Of a stretch of DNA of 64,000 nucleotides, positions 29,680-41,109 are shown one piece after another. Below the pieces are notes generated by a model. The model searched no databases, was not told where the DNA came from, and worked only from the letters and a program-made list of their open reading frames with translations. Origin of the DNA: Candidatus Peregrinibacteria bacterium CG10_big_fil_rev_8_21_14_0_10_36_19 (lineage in GTDB: Bacteria > Patescibacteriota > Gracilibacteria > UBA1369 > LOWO2-01-FULL-3); NCBI GenBank assembly GCA_002772535.1, contig PFDP01000014.1, positions 165,481 to 229,480 of the forward strand, given 5' to 3'. A program made the translations under genes and the position numbers. The first letter of the stretch is position 1. Each line of letters opens with the position of its first letter.

Positions 29680-30747
29680 CTAAGCAGTATATTTCACAAG
29701 CTGTTGCTCCTGATCCTCTTTAATCAATGCATCAATAATATCACCAATATCCCCTTCCATAATCCCAGGCAAATTACTCCAACTCTCCTTAATTCTATGA
29801 TCAGTAACTCTATCTTGAGGAAAATTATAAGTACGAATTTTTTCACTTCTATCACCAGTACCAATTTGGCTCAATCTCTCCTCTCCACGCTCAGCCGCCA
29901 ACTTCTCTTCCTCAATTGCATAAAGCCTAGCCCTCAAAACATTCATCGCCTTATTTCTATTTTTTAATTGCGATTTTTCATCCTGACAACTCACCACAAG
30001 CCCCGAAGGAATATGAGTAATACGAACAGCAGAATCGGTAGTATTAACAGATTGACCACCATTTCCACCCGCTCTAAAAGTATCAATACGCAAATCCGCA
30101 TCTTTAATCTCAATATCAACCTCTTCAGCTTCCGGCAAAACCGCCACAGAAGCAGTTGAAGTATGTACACGCCCCTGACTTTCAGTCACAGGAATTCTTT
30201 GCACTCTATGAACACCACTCTCATATTTCATAAGCCCATAAGCCCCATCACCACGCACCGCAAAAATCATTTCTTTAATCCTGCCAGGACTACCCTCACT
30301 TTTTTCAATCAACTCAATTTTCATCCCCTTTGCTTCAGCAAATCTCATATACATTCTACCAAGTTCTCCTGCAAAAATACCGGCTTCATCTCCACCTGCG
30401 CCAGCTCTCACTTCTATAATACAATCCTTCGCATCATTCAAATCCTTTGGTAAAAGTTCAACTTTAGCTTTTTCTTCTAAAGCTGGTATCAACTCATTCG
30501 CCTCGTTTAACTGATCCTGAGCCAGCTCTTTCATTTCCGCATCACCAGAAGCCAAAATTTCCTCAGCTTCAGTTTTAGCATCAACAGCTTGTCTTAGTTC
30601 AGTAGCCAATTTTGCCGCACTTTCCAAAGTTTTATATTTGCGTGATAAATCACGATACTTATTTTGATCCGCAATAATTTCAGGATCAGACAACTGCCCC
30701 TGAAGCTCCAAATATTCTGATTTTAATCTTTCCAATTTATCTAACAT
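29680..30747 (-). CDS. prfA: Peptide chain release factor 1
   Basis: RF1 ends translation at UAA and UAG. The 355 residues carry the catalytic GGQ motif in [21 protein letters not shown], near residue 230, and the typical [14 protein letters not shown] block. The PxT-type stop-recognition region lies in the domain-2 segment near [17 protein letters not shown] is used as a stop here, so an RF2 gene must lie elsewhere. It is 18 bp downstream of prmC, whose product methylates the GGQ glutamine, a common pairing. A leaderless promoter inside prmC may add separate expression. Confidence 0.96.
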   Translation of the reverse strand: MLDKLERLKSEYLELQGQLSDPEIIADQNKYRDLSRKYKTLESAAKLATELRQAVDAKTEAEEILASGDAEMKELAQDQLNEANELIPALEEKAKVELLPKDLNDAKDCIIEVRAGAGGDEAGIFAGELGRMYMRFAEAKGMKIELIEKSEGSPGRIKEMIFAVRGDGAYGLMKYESGVHRVQRIPVTESQGRVHTSTASVAVLPEAEEVDIEIKDADLRIDTFRAGGNGGQSVNTTDSAVRITHIPSGLVVSCQDEKSQLKNRNKAMNVLRARLYAIEEEKLAAERGEERLSQIGTGDRSEKIRTYNFPQDRVTDHRIKESWSNLPGIMEGDIGDIIDALIKEDQEQQLVKYTA

Positions 30748-30753
30748 GCAAAC

Positions 30754-30782
30754 ATTTAAACATATTTACCCTCTAACTACAA
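30754..30782 (-). promoter_or_regulatory. Possible leaderless promoter of prfA
   Basis: Minus strand TTGTAG (30777-30782), 17-bp spacer, TTAAAT (30754-30759), 6 bp, ATG at 30747. The boxes are imperfect; spacing equals that of other leaderless promoters. Confidence 0.45.
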
Positions 30783-31602
30783 ACATACGCTCAATACCAG
30801 CCAGATCTTTTACAATCTGCCATCTATCCACAAAAAATCTATTTAACAACGCAGCCATTTCATCAGACTGTCCAAAACCAAATTCCCCAACCAAAAGTCC
30901 AAATTTTATATTCTTTCCACTTAATTCTAAAAACATTTTTTCATAAAGTTCCAAACCACCCTCCCCACCAAATAAAGCCATTTTAGGCTCATAGTCAAAA
31001 GTAGCAGCATCCACAAATCTATTTCTAACTTCACCAATATAAGGAAGATTAGCCACTATCACATCAAACTCTTCATGCTCATCGATAACATCAAGCAAAT
31101 CACTAATAGCTAGTTGCACTCTATCTTCCACCCCATGCTGCTCAACATTCAAACGAGCAACATCAAGAGCATCCTCACTTAAATCTAAAGCCAAAACCTC
31201 GCATTCATCACACCCTTTAGCCACAGAAACAGCAATACAACCACTACCGGTTGCAACATCCAAAACCTTACCACTCCCACCATCTAAGTATTTTAAAACC
31301 TCTTCAACTAAAGCTTCTGTCTCAGGCCTAGGAATCAGAACCCTCTTATCAACATAGAAATTCAAACCATAAAACTCCTTTTCACCAGTAATATAAGCCA
31401 AAGGCTCACCATCAGAAACCCTATCTAAATATTTTTCATATAATGCCACTAAATCTCCATCAACAAGATCTTCACTATGTGCAAACAAATATTCACGACC
31501 AACCCCCAAAACATAAGCCAACAAAACTTCAGATTCTAAAAGACCAGTCTTCCTCTCATGAAGAAAACTGGTCCCTTTTTGTAACAATTCAGCAATTTTC
31601 AT
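30766..31602 (-). CDS. prmC: Release factor glutamine methyltransferase
   Basis: PrmC (HemK) methylates the glutamine of the GGQ motif in release factors with S-adenosylmethionine. The 278 residues have the N-terminal helical domain, PLAYITGEKEFYGLNF, the SAM motif VLDVATGSGCIAVSVA and the substrate motif VANLPYIG (NLPY in place of the usual NPPY). Start set at the ATG one base after the rpsU stop (TAG-A-ATG), so it is translated in step with rpsU. The longer upstream frame overlaps rpsU and is unlikely. Confidence 0.93.
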   Translation of the reverse strand: MKIAELLQKGTSFLHERKTGLLESEVLLAYVLGVGREYLFAHSEDLVDGDLVALYEKYLDRVSDGEPLAYITGEKEFYGLNFYVDKRVLIPRPETEALVEEVLKYLDGGSGKVLDVATGSGCIAVSVAKGCDECEVLALDLSEDALDVARLNVEQHGVEDRVQLAISDLLDVIDEHEEFDVIVANLPYIGEVRNRFVDAATFDYEPKMALFGGEGGLELYEKMFLELSGKNIKFGLLVGEFGFGQSDEMAALLNRFFVDRWQIVKDLAGIERMFVVRG

Positions 31603-31603
31603 T

Positions 31604-31813
31604 CTATTGGTAAAATTTACTCTTAGAACGTTTTGCACGATAAAATTCACGCATTATCGCAGATTGACGTATTTTACCCTTAGTTAAAGAGCGAGCATGG
31701 TATCTATTTCCACGAATTTGTGGGACTTTTCTACTAGATTGAACAGCTTTGTTAAATCTAGCAATACATCTTTCATTTGATTCCTTATCTGTTTTTACGA
31801 TATGTACTTTCAT
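31604..31813 (-). CDS. rpsU: Ribosomal protein bS21
   Basis: A 69-residue basic protein of the small subunit that sits near the 3' end of 16S rRNA. The pattern SNERCIARFNKAVQSS followed by basic, helical RQSAIMREFYRAKRSK matches bS21. It is the first gene of rpsU-prmC-prfA. Unlike its neighbours it has a real leader of about 35-40 nt and a long Shine-Dalgarno sequence, suggesting control through the 16S tail. The protein ends KFYQ, with aromatic residues that could contact the tail; that contact is inference. Confidence 0.88.
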   Translation of the reverse strand: MKVHIVKTDKESNERCIARFNKAVQSSRKVPQIRGNRYHARSLTKGKIRQSAIMREFYRAKRSKSKFYQ

Positions 31814-31820
31814 ATGTTTT

Positions 31821-31831
31821 TCACCTCCTTC
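31821..31831 (-). promoter_or_regulatory. Extended Shine-Dalgarno sequence of rpsU
   Basis: GAAGGAGGTGA on the minus strand, complementary over 10-11 bases to the 16S tail TCACCTCCTTTC, with 7 bases to the ATG. No other gene start that I examined in the window has a comparable site. Confidence 0.9.
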
Positions 31832-31855
31832 ACTAAAGTTAAAAAATTCTATGGC

Positions 31856-31883
31856 ATTATAAAGCCAAAATTCTAAAATGCAA
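31856..31883 (-). promoter_or_regulatory. Promoter of rpsU-prmC-prfA
   Basis: Minus strand TTGCAT (31878-31883), 16-bp spacer, TATAAT (31856-31861); predicted start near 31849, giving a leader of roughly 36 nt. Confidence 0.8.
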
Positions 31884-31889
31884 GAGAAA

Positions 31890-33809
<1,920 letters not shown>

Positions 33810-33856
33810 TTAAAAAACCTTCGAGACTTTATCACATGAAAGAAAAAATGTGAAGA

Positions 33857-36094
33857 CTACCTTGGCAAACCAGACTTAGAAATTGCTAAATTACCGCTCA
33901 AAGCCATTTTATAAAGATCATTAAGCTCAAATTCTCCTTCAATAACCACACCTTTACCTTCAGATTTCAAATAAACATTACTAGCAAGCTCACCGTTCAT
34001 TTTAAAATCAAACAACAACTCTAAATCTTTCTTATCTTTAAGCATAACTTTTTCTACTCTATAAATAGCATTCAATTCATTTACAACAGATACATTTTCA
34101 AGCTTCAAAACAAACCCCGCTCTTTCAAGTTTTTGCAATACATAGGCTCTCGCAACCCTTTGAGCATAAGTTTCACCAGGAGTTTCCTCATCAATTTGAG
34201 CAGGCTCAAATGTAGCAAATTTTTGTTTTAAAAGGTCAAGCAGACTATCCAAAGAAATAGAATCTTCATAAACCAATTCACCAAAAGCGTAAACCTCCTT
34301 GAGCCACCCCTTATCTCTATCATAATCAGCCTGAAATGGATAACCACCTATGCTTCCAGCAACAGGGATAAACCTTTGATCAGCGCTTTCAACCTTTATA
34401 ACCTCAAACTCTGTAAGATCCTTATTAGAGTCAAAAGCTTTCTCAACTTCAGCCTGTACATCCATTACTGATAATTCACCTCTTTTATAATTACCCAAAA
34501 CATCTTCTTGGATATTTATAAAGCTCCAAACCCTATCCTTATCATTCAAATAACTCGCATATCTTTCCTTATGATTTTTTCCATAAGTTTTAGAAACATG
34601 ATACTCAGGACTAGAAAGATAACCCCAAAAATCACCTATATCATCTAACTGACTCTCAAAAATTTCAATAACAGCAACATTAGAATCACCATCAGGCATT
34701 AAATCATTAACTTCAGAAACCAACTTACTTAACATTTCTTTTGCTTCGTTTACACTAAATTTTTCCTCAAAAAAGAACTTCATTAAGCGCTTCAAAAAAT
34801 CAATCTTATTACTAACAAAAGATTGTCTTAACTCTTTCTTTTGATCAAAATCATTCTCCAATCTCAACATCTCCTGTTCAAGACTATGTTTTGCATCAAA
34901 ATATTTATCACCATAAAAAAGTGAGTATCTTAAAAACAAATTATCCATTAACTGATTTTGATATGCTATAAAAATTTTATACTTTTCATCATCAGTACCA
35001 AACATTTGACTTAAATATTGGTAATAATTATCAAAAGCTTCCATACCTTTAACATTACTAATATTCATACCTCTATAAACATCTCTCCAAAAATTCTCAA
35101 CAACTTGAATCTTATCACCATTAACAAATCGCTCTTTTAAAAGCTCACGATAAACCTCATATTGATAAGAATCAGGAGCAAAAACAAACAACTCATTAAA
35201 GTAATCATCCGAAATAGCAAAATTTGATAATGGCGTTTTTACAGTATCAGAAACGGTTCTCGAATATATGGCATTATTTAGAGTAGCAAAAGTATCAAAA
35301 GTTGAATTACCTAACCTTTTTTCTGGGAAAAAAGTTAAACTATCACGCAAAAAAGAAACCAATACACCATTAGTACTAAATTCTCCCCTATCTATAATAT
35401 TAGAAATAACGTTTTGTTTAATTTTCTCGAAATATTTTTTATCCTGATTCAAGTTAAACTTAGCCCAATCAGAAGAGCTTTCAGATAAATCTACAGCAGA
35501 ATATTTAAACTCCTTTCCAAGTTTTAAATAAAGAAGTTTTTCAATCCTAGAATCCACTTTGGACATAGGTATAGTAACCGAGCTACCCCTAGGAACCAAC
35601 ATGGTTTGCAAAAAAAGTTCATCATATTGATCAGCTTTTTTTGTATAATCTATATCCTCGGGAAGAAATCCAACATAAACATCACCGTCGTAAACATTCA
35701 AAAAGACTCTACCATCATGAAAATCAACATCAAAAATTGCATTTTTAGGAATTAAAACCAATCTATCTAGTAAAATGTTAATAGTATTTGGGTCAACCAT
35801 ACTATTAACCCACACCCTTCCACTTTTTAGCTCATAAACCCCATCATCTTCAGCAAAAACAGAAAAATCATTATCATCACCGGAAAACCTAAGAACTAAA
35901 CCATTTTCAAGCTCATTAGATTTTTTATAATCCACAGCAACATTTTCCATATCAACAGAGGTAGAATCGGCAGAAATAGCACTCTCAAGCCAGAAATTAG
36001 CCACAACAACAAGCAAAGAAATCAAAGCAAATGCCACAGACTTCAAAGCCCTTCTAGAAACATCCACTCCAAACTGTTTTTTAAATTCAATCAT
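33857..36094 (-). CDS. Large single-pass membrane protein with FecR-like segment
   Basis: A 745-residue protein with one N-terminal membrane helix (about 15-36) and a long outside part. Residues 60-170 resemble a FecR-type beta domain: VYELKSGRVWVNS, LIPKNAIFDVDFHDGRVF and NVYDGDVYVGF. The rest is helical and acidic with no family I recognise. Start set at MIEFKKQF because TATAAT precedes it by 6 bp; the earlier ATG lies upstream of the transcription start. FecR domains often read or transmit surface signals; here no sigma factor gene is near. Function unknown. Confidence 0.65.
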   Translation of the reverse strand: MIEFKKQFGVDVSRRALKSVAFALISLLVVVANFWLESAISADSTSVDMENVAVDYKKSNELENGLVLRFSGDDNDFSVFAEDDGVYELKSGRVWVNSMVDPNTINILLDRLVLIPKNAIFDVDFHDGRVFLNVYDGDVYVGFLPEDIDYTKKADQYDELFLQTMLVPRGSSVTIPMSKVDSRIEKLLYLKLGKEFKYSAVDLSESSSDWAKFNLNQDKKYFEKIKQNVISNIIDRGEFSTNGVLVSFLRDSLTFFPEKRLGNSTFDTFATLNNAIYSRTVSDTVKTPLSNFAISDDYFNELFVFAPDSYQYEVYRELLKERFVNGDKIQVVENFWRDVYRGMNISNVKGMEAFDNYYQYLSQMFGTDDEKYKIFIAYQNQLMDNLFLRYSLFYGDKYFDAKHSLEQEMLRLENDFDQKKELRQSFVSNKIDFLKRLMKFFFEEKFSVNEAKEMLSKLVSEVNDLMPDGDSNVAVIEIFESQLDDIGDFWGYLSSPEYHVSKTYGKNHKERYASYLNDKDRVWSFINIQEDVLGNYKRGELSVMDVQAEVEKAFDSNKDLTEFEVIKVESADQRFIPVAGSIGGYPFQADYDRDKGWLKEVYAFGELVYEDSISLDSLLDLLKQKFATFEPAQIDEETPGETYAQRVARAYVLQKLERAGFVLKLENVSVVNELNAIYRVEKVMLKDKKDLELLFDFKMNGELASNVYLKSEGKGVVIEGEFELNDLYKMALSGNLAISKSGLPR

Positions 36095-36100
36095 CCAAAC

Positions 36101-36129
36101 ATTATAGCACAAAAAAGCCAAAAAATCAA
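36101..36129 (-). promoter_or_regulatory. Leaderless promoter of the FecR-like gene
   Basis: Minus strand TTGATT (36124-36129), 17-bp spacer ending TGTGC, perfect TATAAT (36101-36106), 6 bp, ATG at 36094. Confidence 0.8.
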
Positions 36130-36184
36130 TAATCCAACGCTTCCAACAGATACAAATAGAGAGTATGATGTAAGCACAAAATGC

Positions 36185-36213
36185 TTGACAAAACCAACAA
36201 AAAGATCTAGATT
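36185..36213 (+). promoter_or_regulatory. Promoter of the STAND ATPase gene
   Basis: TTGACA (36185-36190), 17-bp spacer, TAGATT (36208-36213), 18 bp to the ATG at 36232. Divergent from the FecR-like gene. Confidence 0.65.
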
Positions 36214-36231
36214 AGAACCTTATTTTTACAT

Positions 36232-39200
36232 ATGTCAAACAAGGGAGATAAAAAAACTAGAATAACAGAACCATATGTTCCGCAAACGGAAATACTTCCT
36301 ATTACAAATGCTCCCATTCCAAGACCAATAACTCCAAGTGCAATTGTACTTACAAGTGAAACTGTAGCGAATCTCACAGGCGACACAACAGATCGTACAA
36401 GAAAAATAGCAGAACTAACAGGAGCAGTTACAGACGAAATGCCAGTAACACCACCAAGAGGAACACCAAGCCCAGAGCTCAGTGCGACAGGCTTTTTAGC
36501 AGGACTACAGCCAAAAGCAACCACAAACCCAAAACACCAAGCATTCCTTGCAAGTAGACACGAAACACCAGGAAAAGAACAAATTCAAGCAGCAGATATT
36601 TTAGCTGACATGTGGGGAGAAATAAGCGACAATGATGCAACAAGAGCAGCCAGAGATAAAAAAGAAAATCCTCAGGATACAACAAACCCAAAAGACAGAA
36701 CCAGCATTTTAAAGAGCTACCGAGAATTTCAAAACATAACCAAACTCCAAGACTTAGGCTTAACTCTAATTTCGCTAGAAATAGATAAAAAAACCACATT
36801 TCAAGAAATTGAAGATATTCGCAACATTGATCCAGGCGCTTACTTAATAGCTAGCACTATCAATGTATCAAACGGCAATCCCATATTGCATTTCATAACT
36901 GAAGTGCAATATAGCAACACCCTAAACTCAGCATCATCAGTAAACAAAAAAGTTTTAAGCTCTATAAATAATGGAGGCAATATTTTTGTTAAAGCAACAG
37001 AATACGGAATAACATTAGTTGATGAAAAAATTGGAATCATATCTGAATCATTTCACACACCAACACTTAGCAACAAAAAAACATTTATGTTTGCCGTGGA
37101 ACTTCCAGAAGATTTAACCACAGAGCAAGTCATAGATTTCACAGAAAAAGCAACACAAGCCGCATTCACAAAGTATAAATGTCATTCAAAATCCATAGGA
37201 AATAAAATACTGTTTTTTGAACAAAGCGAAAGACCAACGGCAATCACAAACACTATCCAAGATATAACCACATTACTAAAAGAGTTAAATATAAGTGCAA
37301 AAATGAAACTAGTGCACGACGACCTCAAAACAAATGACCTAACACACACAACCAATATTCAAGGGAAAGCCCTAGTAAAAGCACTACACCCAGCAACATC
37401 AGCACCCAATGAAATAGAAATCAGCCAGGCAGAACTTGTAAAATTCACAACTTCTCGTTACTGGGATTCAGGAATCAACATAGCAGAAAGAAAAAATGCA
37501 GATGGAGACAGTTACTGGATTTTAGAATCATTAGGAAAAACAACTAAGATCATGAAGCGCGGATATGTTGGCAGAGAAAAAGAAGTAAAGGAAATTCAAA
37601 GATGGCTCCAAAATTCCGAAGAAGGAGCAGTAGTTACAGCAGTTTTTGTAGGAGCAGTATTGAGCCCAGCAGGAGGAGGAAAAACTGAACTACTAAGACA
37701 AACTCTTCCAGAAAACAGTATATTTATAAGGCCAACAACAGAAGATGGAACAGGAAGAAACAAAGAAGAACTAGTCCAATTAGGTAAAAGAATTGGCGAA
37801 CTATCTCAAACATTAAATATTGAAAACGATGATTATTTTGAAACACTTTCAGCAGACACCTGCAATACCGTCGAATTTAAAGAAAAAATATTAGAGAACT
37901 TAAGAAAAATTTCACTAAAATTAAGAGAAAAAGACCAAAAAATAGGAATAGTAATAGATGATATCGATGGACTTACTCCAGACTCCCTATCAGTAATCGT
38001 AGATTTAATTCCAGAAATAAAATCTAATCCAAATTTTGCCAACATTGTATTTTGCCTTACCTGCAGAAATGACGTTCAGTATTCAGAGGACATGCAAAGA
38101 ACAGACAAAAAAGATAATGCAGACTCAAATGCATCATATGTCGCGATCAACAGCTTACTAAACTATCATGTTAGAGAAAACCAAATCACACTTTCATTAC
38201 TAAGACTTGGTAATGAAAAAACAAACCTAGAATATGCAGATTGGATGGGAGATTTCGCCGTTGGCCACACTGTAGACATTTTAAACTTAGACTTATCAGA
38301 AGAAAAAATAAACGCCATAAAAATAAAAAATCCAACACTAATTGGAAATATTTACTTTAGCAAAGTCGGCAGAAAACAAGCACCTTCAAAACCAATTATA
38401 GAAATTATAGCAGATGAATATGGAGATGAAAGTTTACACCAAGCTCTAAACTTAGCAGATAGTGCCAAAATAACTCCTGCAGAATTCTGGGATAATTTTG
38501 CACAAGAATACGGAACTACAAAATTCATAGAGTTAGTAAAAAAGTTAATTAAAGCAAAAAAAGTCGGCCTTTCAGAAATAGAATTATACGATGTAGAAGA
38601 AGACCTCAACATAGATCTATCATCATACAAAAACCAAGGATTAATCTCCTTTGATATTGCAAACGCAAGAAGAATTGGAATGTGGGAATCAGACCAAACA
38701 ATTCTAATTGATTTGGCAAAGAAAAAATATGGCGATGGAGACATTGTCGCAACTCCATACGATTTAGCCCATGTAACACATGAATTGGTAAAGTTAGGAA
38801 TCATAACTTACAACAAAGAGACAAACGAAATAGAAGTTGATTACGACGCAGCCATGGCAGCAGAAATAACAACAGAACCAGAAGACCAAGCCGCAAAACA
38901 ATTTGAAAGACTTAATAAAAGAGAACAAAAAGCAATTCTTCTCGGAGCTCTATTACAAGGAGTAAAAACAGCAAATATCGAAAAACTACAATCAAGAATA
39001 ACAACTTTACAAACATTAGAATCTCTCAAAAACAGAGACATCTTTGAACATGGAGAAAAAGTTTCAATGCCACCAAGATGGAGACAATTTACAACGAAAT
39101 ATCTTGCAGAAAATCCAGAAATGAAAATTGCACTCAGCAAAGAAATTGCAATCGCTTTAGTTGCCATAAACACAATAGTAAAAACTGAACCATCAAAACT

Positions 39201-40722
39201 CTTTGAACTACTATATGAAATAGCAAAAACAACAAATCCACTCGAAGACGAAGAAGAATACGAAACAATTTTAGAACAAATGGTGAACATTTCGCCTCTA
39301 GCAACATTTGAAGCATTAGAAAGCTCTAGATATCAAGATGCACTAAAATCAGCAAAAATTTATTTCAAATGCCCACCCGAATTAAAAAATTACGATCTAT
39401 CAAGTAAAGAAGTAGAAATGCACCTAGCAACAGCACAAGCACATATTTTTACTTCACAATTTGAAGAAGCAAAAGAACAACTAAGCGAAGCCAACCAAAA
39501 AGCAATTACAAATAGAGAAAAACAACTACTAGCAGAATTAACACTCAAGTATTACGATTTATACTTCAAATCACTGCTATTAACACGAAAACCCCTAAGA
39601 AGTGTTGTATTCCAAGAATTCACTAATTATATAGAGCAAGCCACTCCAATTCTAAACACATTACCATATGGTAGAGCACTTATTGCACATTACAAAGCAA
39701 TAGCAAATAAAGATGGTAAAGCTGCAGGACTTGCAAATACAGAAGTTAGCTTTGAAACAGCACATCAAAACGCATTACAAGCAAAAAATGAGCTAGATAA
39801 CGTAGATCACCTTGGAAGAAAACTATCTCAAACACTCATAACAGCAAACACCTATCTCCTTGCTCTCACCTTAATAGAGCCACTTAAAATTAGATTCAGC
39901 GGCGATTACCACACACTAATCAAAGCAGCAGCAAGCCATTCCGAACCACAAATAAATGCTACACTCACAGAAGCTGAAATATACGCAAAGCAAAGTTTAA
40001 GATATGCCACAGAGTTCAACATCGACGACTCTGAGACAAAAGCAAGGGCCGCATTCACATACGCAGCAGCAGTAATTATCAATGGAAAAGATTTAAACAC
40101 AATTATTAATGCTTTAAATTCTGCACAAGCTTATGCAGGCTTTGCCCACCCAAGTATTAGAACTAATATTTTTATACATTTAGCAATCTTGGCTGGAGAT
40201 TATTGCAAAGCAAAACTAGATTTAGATCAAAAAACAAGATCAACAATGATAAAAACTAACTATGAATTAAATTCATATTTATACAAACTAGATCCAGAAT
40301 CTCCATTCAATGCACTTAACATATCAGAGTCTGTCACCCTAAACTTGGCACAAATGGTAGAAAATAATGAAAATATAGACATTATTAAATCACAAATAAT
40401 ATTAAGCTTAGCCACTATAAAGAAAAATAGACAAGTATGTATAGAAAACTTCCCAGAAGAATTCGTCACAATAATTGCTCAACACTTTGCAATAGTGAAT
40501 TCACTAGACCCACAATTCGCACAATCACTACAAAGTGAGTACAAAGAACTTATAACTAAAGAACAGTTACAAGAACATAAACCAAAAATTCCAGAAAACA
40601 CATCAACAGTATCCGAAAAAGATATTTACTATGGAACTAGCACAAGCCCAGCAAATTCAATTCCAAACCTAATAAGACAAGGTAAAAAAACTCAAATTGA
40701 ACACTTTGAAAGAATAATTTAG
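36232..40722 (+). CDS. Large STAND-type ATPase with cyclase-like N-terminal part and TPR-like C-terminus
   Basis: A 1496-residue protein, the largest in the window. Residues 1-150 are Thr/Pro-rich and probably disordered. Residues 160-440 look like one or two degenerate class III nucleotide cyclase folds; the stretch ending SLGKTTKIMKRGYVGREKEV fits the usual cyclase-to-ATPase junction, but I see no clear metal-binding Asp pair. The ATPase follows: Walker A SPAGGGKTEL near 480 and Walker B IGIVIDDIDGL near 571. From about 1060 the sequence is helical with TPR-like repeats. This order is that of STAND signalling ATPases. Trigger and output are unknown. Confidence 0.7.
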   Translation: MSNKGDKKTRITEPYVPQTEILPITNAPIPRPITPSAIVLTSETVANLTGDTTDRTRKIAELTGAVTDEMPVTPPRGTPSPELSATGFLAGLQPKATTNPKHQAFLASRHETPGKEQIQAADILADMWGEISDNDATRAARDKKENPQDTTNPKDRTSILKSYREFQNITKLQDLGLTLISLEIDKKTTFQEIEDIRNIDPGAYLIASTINVSNGNPILHFITEVQYSNTLNSASSVNKKVLSSINNGGNIFVKATEYGITLVDEKIGIISESFHTPTLSNKKTFMFAVELPEDLTTEQVIDFTEKATQAAFTKYKCHSKSIGNKILFFEQSERPTAITNTIQDITTLLKELNISAKMKLVHDDLKTNDLTHTTNIQGKALVKALHPATSAPNEIEISQAELVKFTTSRYWDSGINIAERKNADGDSYWILESLGKTTKIMKRGYVGREKEVKEIQRWLQNSEEGAVVTAVFVGAVLSPAGGGKTELLRQTLPENSIFIRPTTEDGTGRNKEELVQLGKRIGELSQTLNIENDDYFETLSADTCNTVEFKEKILENLRKISLKLREKDQKIGIVIDDIDGLTPDSLSVIVDLIPEIKSNPNFANIVFCLTCRNDVQYSEDMQRTDKKDNADSNASYVAINSLLNYHVRENQITLSLLRLGNEKTNLEYADWMGDFAVGHTVDILNLDLSEEKINAIKIKNPTLIGNIYFSKVGRKQAPSKPIIEIIADEYGDESLHQALNLADSAKITPAEFWDNFAQEYGTTKFIELVKKLIKAKKVGLSEIELYDVEEDLNIDLSSYKNQGLISFDIANARRIGMWESDQTILIDLAKKKYGDGDIVATPYDLAHVTHELVKLGIITYNKETNEIEVDYDAAMAAEITTEPEDQAAKQFERLNKREQKAILLGALLQGVKTANIEKLQSRITTLQTLESLKNRDIFEHGEKVSMPPRWRQFTTKYLAENPEMKIALSKEIAIALVAINTIVKTEPSKLFELLYEIAKTTNPLEDEEEYETILEQMVNISPLATFEALESSRYQDALKSAKIYFKCPPELKNYDLSSKEVEMHLATAQAHIFTSQFEEAKEQLSEANQKAITNREKQLLAELTLKYYDLYFKSLLLTRKPLRSVVFQEFTNYIEQATPILNTLPYGRALIAHYKAIANKDGKAAGLANTEVSFETAHQNALQAKNELDNVDHLGRKLSQTLITANTYLLALTLIEPLKIRFSGDYHTLIKAAASHSEPQINATLTEAEIYAKQSLRYATEFNIDDSETKARAAFTYAAAVIINGKDLNTIINALNSAQAYAGFAHPSIRTNIFIHLAILAGDYCKAKLDLDQKTRSTMIKTNYELNSYLYKLDPESPFNALNISESVTLNLAQMVENNENIDIIKSQIILSLATIKKNRQVCIENFPEEFVTIIAQHFAIVNSLDPQFAQSLQSEYKELITKEQLQEHKPKIPENTSTVSEKDIYYGTSTSPANSIPNLIRQGKKTQIEHFERII

Positions 40723-40726
40723 AAAA

Positions 40727-40999
40727 CTATCTTCTTTTCATAGGCGGCGTAACACCACCAACAGGATTTACAAAAGACTCACTTTCAAAAGATCCACTTT
40801 TAAAATCATCACCAACCTTCATTGGAGGTGTAACACCACCAACAGGCTCACCCTGCTCTACCTTACACCTACTAAAATTCCATCTAAACGAGTTCACAGA
40901 ACCCTCATCAGTATTTCCATTTATATACAAAACACCAAATAGCATAGCTGCTCCGAAAAACACACCAGCTACAAAAGTTAACATCATTTTTCTATTCAT
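40727..40999 (-). CDS. Small membrane protein with a duplicated PVGGVTPPMK peptide
   Basis: A 90-residue protein with a membrane helix at about 7-26, then a polar tail. The decapeptide PVGGVTPPMK occurs twice, at 52-61 and at 79-88, the second just before a C-terminal RR. Identical repetition in so short a protein suggests a binding or processing motif. I do not recognise a family. It is convergent with the STAND ATPase gene (4-bp gap) and has no ribosome-binding site. Confidence 0.6.
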   Translation of the reverse strand: MNRKMMLTFVAGVFFGAAMLFGVLYINGNTDEGSVNSFRWNFSRCKVEQGEPVGGVTPPMKVGDDFKSGSFESESFVNPVGGVTPPMKRR

Positions 41000-41109
41000 A
41001 TATTTTTGTTTTAATTTTTAATAACTAAATTATAACATAAAAACAACAATTGAGCAACTTGTCTAATCAAAAAAGAAGCATATTATATCAACACTTAAAA
41101 ACCAAACAT

